NCBI RefSeq assembly: GCF_005221325.1
Contig: NZ_CP039889.1
Span: forward strand, 1 to 64,000
Source of the DNA: Agrobacterium tumefaciens
GTDB taxonomy: Bacteria > Pseudomonadota > Alphaproteobacteria > Rhizobiales > Rhizobiaceae
DNA: 64,000 nucleotides
Reading direction: 5' to 3'
Made by a program: the position numbers and the translations under genes. Positions within the stretch are counted from its first letter, which is position 1. Every line of letters begins with the position of its first letter. Below, in pieces: positions 60,895 to 64,000 of the stretch. Below the pieces are notes generated by a model, which had not been told where the DNA came from, did not search any database, and saw only the letters and a program-made list of their open reading frames with translations.

Positions 60895-61904
60895 GCCGCA
60901 TCACCATCCTGACCGAAAAAGATCTGCGCGCTGTCGTGAAGCTTGACCTCTCCGCTATCGACTGCGTGGAGCGGGCCTTTGCAGCGCTCGCAACCGAAGC
61001 GGTCGCCATGCCGCCGATCCTGCGGCTCGATATCCCTGAGTTTCGTGGCGAGGTGGACGTGAAGACGGCCTATGTGCCGGGTTTCGACGGTTTCGCCATC
61101 AAGGTCAGCCCCGGCTTCTTCGACAATCCCAAGCTCGGTCTGCCAAGCCTCAACGGTCTGATGATCCTTTTCAGTGCAAGAACCGGACTTGTGGAGGCCC
61201 TTCTTCTCGATAACGGCTATCTCACGGATGTACGCACCGCCGCAGCCGGCGCAGTCGCGGCACGTCATCTCTCCCGCGAGGATGCTTCCATTGCCGCAAT
61301 CTTTGGAGCCGGCATGCAGGCCCGTCTGCAGTTCGACGCGCTGAAACTGGTACGCCCGATCCAATCCGCACGCCTCTGGGCGCGGGACCATCAAAAGGCT
61401 GAGAGGCTTGCAGGCGATCTAGCCCGCGAACACGGTATCGAGGTGACCGCCGTGGCTGATCCACAGGCTGCAATGCGGGGCGCCGATCTCATCGTGACCA
61501 CGACGCCTGCCGAAAGGCCTATCCTGTTTGCCGACTGGCTGGAAGAAGGCCAGCATCTGACCGCCATGGGATCGGATGCCGAACACAAGAACGAAATCGA
61601 TCCGGCGGTATTTGCAAGGGCGCGCTATATTGCAGACCGGCTTTCGCAGACCCGCATACTCGGCGAATTGCACCACGCCATCGAGGCGGGGCGTGCAGAG
61701 CCGGATCAACACTTTGCCGAACTCGGTGCCATCATTGCCGGCAAGGCACGGGGCCGAGTGTCGAGGGAAGACATCACCTTCGCCGATCTGACGGGCACGG
61801 GCGTGCAGGATACCGCCATCGCCAATCTCGCCTTTACCCGCGCAAAAGACGCGAATAGCGGACAAATCATCGAAAACAGTGTGAAAATGGGAGACGCAGC
61901 GTGA
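60891..61904 (+). CDS. eutC: Ornithine-cyclodeaminase-like enzyme (EutC)
   Basis: 337 aa of the ornithine cyclodeaminase/mu-crystallin family: DNGYLTDVRTAAAGAVAARH, the NAD-binding IFGAGMQARLQ, and GSDAEHKNEID. Proposed to work with EutA and EutB in hydroxyectoine processing. Four-base overlaps on both sides (ATGA with eutB, GTGA with eutD) mark translational coupling. Confidence 0.9.
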   Translation: MSRITILTEKDLRAVVKLDLSAIDCVERAFAALATEAVAMPPILRLDIPEFRGEVDVKTAYVPGFDGFAIKVSPGFFDNPKLGLPSLNGLMILFSARTGLVEALLLDNGYLTDVRTAAAGAVAARHLSREDASIAAIFGAGMQARLQFDALKLVRPIQSARLWARDHQKAERLAGDLAREHGIEVTAVADPQAAMRGADLIVTTTPAERPILFADWLEEGQHLTAMGSDAEHKNEIDPAVFARARYIADRLSQTRILGELHHAIEAGRAEPDQHFAELGAIIAGKARGRVSREDITFADLTGTGVQDTAIANLAFTRAKDANSGQIIENSVKMGDAA

Positions 61905-63079
61905 GCGTATCGCTGAATTTCACGCGCGAGGAATATGCCGCGCGCCTGTCCAAAACCCGCAATGCCATGGAAAAGGCCGGCATCGATCTTCTTGTTGTCA
62001 CCGACCCCTCCAACATGCATTGGCTGACCGGTTATGACGGCTGGTCCTTCTATGTCCACCAATGCGTGCTGGTGCCGCCGGATGGCGATCCGATCTGGTA
62101 TGGCCGCAAGCAGGATGCCAACGGCGCCAAGCGCACGGCCTACCTCGCCCATGACAACATCATCGGTTATCCGGACCACTACGTTCAGTCGACCGAACGG
62201 CACCCGATGGATCTGTTGTCGCAAATCATTGAAGACCGGGGCTGGGCAGGCGTGACGGTCGGCGTCGAGATGGACAATTATTATTTCTCGGCCGCCGCCT
62301 TCGCATCGTTGCAGAAACATCTGCCGAACGCCCGTTTCAAGGATGCAGCCGGTCTCGTGAACTGGCAGCGCGCGGTGAAAAGCCCGACTGAACTCGACTA
62401 TATGCGCAAGGCCGGCAAGATCGTCGAGCTGATGCACAAGCGCATTGTCGATGTCGTTGAGCCCGGCATGCGCAAATGCGATCTCGTGGCCGAAATATAC
62501 GATGCCGGCATTCGTGGAACCGCCGATTTCGGCGGCGACTATCCCGCCATCGTTCCGCTCCTTCCATCTGGCGCCGACGCGTCCGCGCCGCATCTGACAT
62601 GGGACGACAAGCCGATGCGCTTGGGCGAAGGCACCTTCTTCGAAATAGCCGGCGCTTACCGGCGTTATCATTGCCCTCTGTCGCGCACGGTCTTTCTCGG
62701 CAAGCCGACGCAGGCGTTTCTCGACGCGGAGAAGGCGACGCTCGAAGGCATGGAGGCCGGTCTTGCGGCGGCCAGACCCGGCAATACCTGCGAAGACATC
62801 GCCAATGGGTTTTTCGCGGTGCTGAAAAAATACGGGATCATCAAGGATAACCGCACCGGCTATCCGATCGGCCTTTCCTATCCACCGGACTGGGGCGAGC
62901 GCACCATGAGCCTGCGGCCCGGTGACCGCACGGAGCTGAAACCCGGCATGACGTTCCATTTCATGACCGGTCTGTGGCTGGAAGACATGGGGCTCGAAAT
63001 CACCGAGAGCATCGCAATCACCGAAACCGGTGTCGAATGCCTGTCTAATGTGCCGCGGCAACTCTTCGTGAAAGGCTGA
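61901..63079 (+). CDS. eutD: Ectoine hydrolase (EutD/DoeA), M24 creatinase fold
   Basis: 392 aa, GTG start. Creatinase-like N-terminal domain (about 1-165) and M24 pita-bread domain (about 170-385) with FGGDYPAIVPLL, FEIAGAYRRYHCPLSR and LEITESIAIT. It opens the ectoine ring to N-alpha-acetyl-L-2,4-diaminobutyrate, the committed step and the source of the EnuR inducer. It is followed after four bases by the deacetylase gene. Confidence 0.92.
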   Translation: MSVSLNFTREEYAARLSKTRNAMEKAGIDLLVVTDPSNMHWLTGYDGWSFYVHQCVLVPPDGDPIWYGRKQDANGAKRTAYLAHDNIIGYPDHYVQSTERHPMDLLSQIIEDRGWAGVTVGVEMDNYYFSAAAFASLQKHLPNARFKDAAGLVNWQRAVKSPTELDYMRKAGKIVELMHKRIVDVVEPGMRKCDLVAEIYDAGIRGTADFGGDYPAIVPLLPSGADASAPHLTWDDKPMRLGEGTFFEIAGAYRRYHCPLSRTVFLGKPTQAFLDAEKATLEGMEAGLAAARPGNTCEDIANGFFAVLKKYGIIKDNRTGYPIGLSYPPDWGERTMSLRPGDRTELKPGMTFHFMTGLWLEDMGLEITESIAITETGVECLSNVPRQLFVKG

Positions 63080-63083
63080 GACG

Positions 63084-64000
63084 ATGTTGAGTACCGCGCT
63101 ACGCCCCTCACCGATCACGCCGTCGGTCGATTTCGACAAGAAAGGCATACAGCACGGTCACCTGCGGCTGCCATACAGCCGCGATGACAGTGCCTGGGGT
63201 TCGGTGATGATCCCGATCTGCGTCATCGCCAATGGCGAGGGACAGACAGCACTTTTGACAGGCGCCAATCACGGCGACGAATATGAGGGACCGGCGGCAC
63301 TTTTCGAGCTCGCTCATACGCTGGATCCGGCCAAAGTGAGCGGGCGCATCATCATCGTGCCGGCACTCAACTATCCGGCCTTTCGCGCGGGAACACGCAC
63401 TTCGCCGATCGATCGCGGCAACCTGAACCGCAGCTTTCCCGGCCGGGCCGATGGTTCCGTGACGGAGAAGATCGCCGACTACGTGACCCGTCATTTGATA
63501 CCGCTCGCGGATATCGTGCTCGACTTCCATTCAGGAGGCAGAACGCTTGATTTCCTGCCCTATGCCGCAGCTCACGAATTACCCGACAAGACGCAGGAAG
63601 CCCGGTGTTTCGAGGCGGTGGCGGCTTTTGCTGCACCCTATTCGATGAAGATGCTGGAGATTGACGCCGTCGGCATGCTGGACACGACAGTCGAGGAGTT
63701 GGGCAAGGTCTTCGTCACCACCGAGCTTGGCGGCGCAGGCACGGCGAGCGCGAAATCGATCGACATCGCCCGCAAAGGCACCATCAACCTGCTGCGTCAC
63801 GCCGGCATCCTGACCGGCGCACCGGCGCCGGCGCCGAGCCGCTGGCTGGATATGCCCTCCAGCGATTGCTTCACCTTTGCCGAAGATGACGGGCTCGTCG
63901 CCTTCGTCCGCGATCTGGGAGATGCGGTCACGGCGGGTGAGATCATCGCCAGGGTCTACCCTGTTGGGAAAACCGGCCTCACGCCGGTCGATTACCGCGC
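63084..64000 (+). CDS. eutE: N-acetyl-diaminobutyrate deacetylase (EutE/DoeB), incomplete at the window end
   Basis: The ATG at 63084 opens a frame that runs past base 64000 (305 codons visible, typical length about 330). Zinc-site motifs of the succinylglutamate-desuccinylase/M14-like family are present: GANHGDEYEG (His and Glu) and DFHSGG (His), plus the arginine segment NLNRSFPGR. It removes acetate from N-acetyl-diaminobutyrate to give diaminobutyrate for DoeD. The stop codon and anything after it, such as an ehu or ueh ectoine transporter, lie outside the window. Confidence 0.9.
   Translation, partial: MLSTALRPSPITPSVDFDKKGIQHGHLRLPYSRDDSAWGSVMIPICVIANGEGQTALLTGANHGDEYEGPAALFELAHTLDPAKVSGRIIIVPALNYPAFRAGTRTSPIDRGNLNRSFPGRADGSVTEKIADYVTRHLIPLADIVLDFHSGGRTLDFLPYAAAHELPDKTQEARCFEAVAAFAAPYSMKMLEIDAVGMLDTTVEELGKVFVTTELGGAGTASAKSIDIARKGTINLLRHAGILTGAPAPAPSRWLDMPSSDCFTFAEDDGLVAFVRDLGDAVTAGEIIARVYPVGKTGLTPVDYR

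Noticed and set aside
61706..63148. 480-codon open frame on the minus strand opposite eutC/eutD
   Set aside because: It mirrors conserved coding sequence of eutC and eutD, has no binding site or recognisable domain, and long antisense frames are common in GC-rich genes. Similar long antisense frames at 19284-20228, 18268-19185, 21759-22847, 47094-48254 and 56033-56920 were dropped for the same reason.
1..64000. CRISPR arrays, rRNA operons, intact transposases or a replication origin
   Set aside because: No regularly spaced repeats, no rRNA sequence, no intact transposase or integrase gene and no repABC-like genes were seen anywhere in the window.

Overview
The window reads as the end of a linear replicon from an Agrobacterium/Rhizobium-type alphaproteobacterium (Rhizobiaceae). 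Bases 1-80 form a perfect 80-bp palindrome with no spacer, which is what an unfolded covalently closed hairpin telomere looks like in an assembly. Hairpin telomeres made by the protelomerase TelA are known for the linear chromosome of Agrobacterium. Gene content (HipBA, DipZ, a CsgH-type curli protein, a rhizobial ectoine-catabolism cluster, many LysR, OmpR and FixJ regulators) and the high GC of the coding DNA fit this lineage. The assignment is by recognition, not by a database search.

Region 1 (1-17.3 kb) is subtelomeric and accessory. After an AT-rich gene-free stretch come a PemK/Phd toxin-antitoxin pair, a thermonuclease, HipBA, a MerR-controlled NAD-dependent epimerase, a RES-Xre toxin-antitoxin pair and an ABC exporter. 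Between them lies a gene graveyard: a 5'-truncated P-loop kinase, a scrap of a histidine phosphatase, a frameshifted nucleotidyltransferase, a headless PIN toxin, a headless beta-propeller fragment and an alpha/beta hydrolase tail with a stop codon. A 31-bp piece matching the 3' end of an initiator tRNA (17,042-17,072) may be an old integration scar and may mark the inner edge of this zone.

Region 2 (17.4-30.4 kb) holds an ABC importer of the Fe3+/sugar-phosphate (Afu-like) class with two paralogous binding proteins, an inositol-monophosphatase-family phosphatase and a divergent two-component system. A membrane protein translationally coupled to a 24-aa peptide, an EamA exporter and a LysR regulator follow.

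Region 3 (30.4-46 kb) looks like a stress or detoxification island: a cytochrome P460-family protein, DipZ, four exported alpha/beta hydrolases, an OmpR/EnvZ-type system, an Ohr/OsmC protein, an aldehyde dehydrogenase, Dps and an FdhF/YdeP oxidoreductase. Five of these transcription units share an upstream GATAC-type element. A run of hairpins ending in a strong terminator at 43.4-43.5 kb is a probable small RNA.

Region 4 (46-54.6 kb) has a FixL/FixJ-like system with an extra receiver, a Tat-exported oxalate-decarboxylase-type bicupin, a flavin monooxygenase, a cyclase-family hydrolase, and two curlin-repeat proteins flanking CsgH. Region 5 (54.7-64 kb) is an ectoine/hydroxyectoine degradation cluster: doeX, doeC, doeD, enuR, eutB, eutC, eutD/doeA and the start of eutE/doeB, which runs off the window. 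DoeA/B open and deacetylate ectoine, DoeD transaminates diaminobutyrate and DoeC oxidises aspartate semialdehyde to aspartate.
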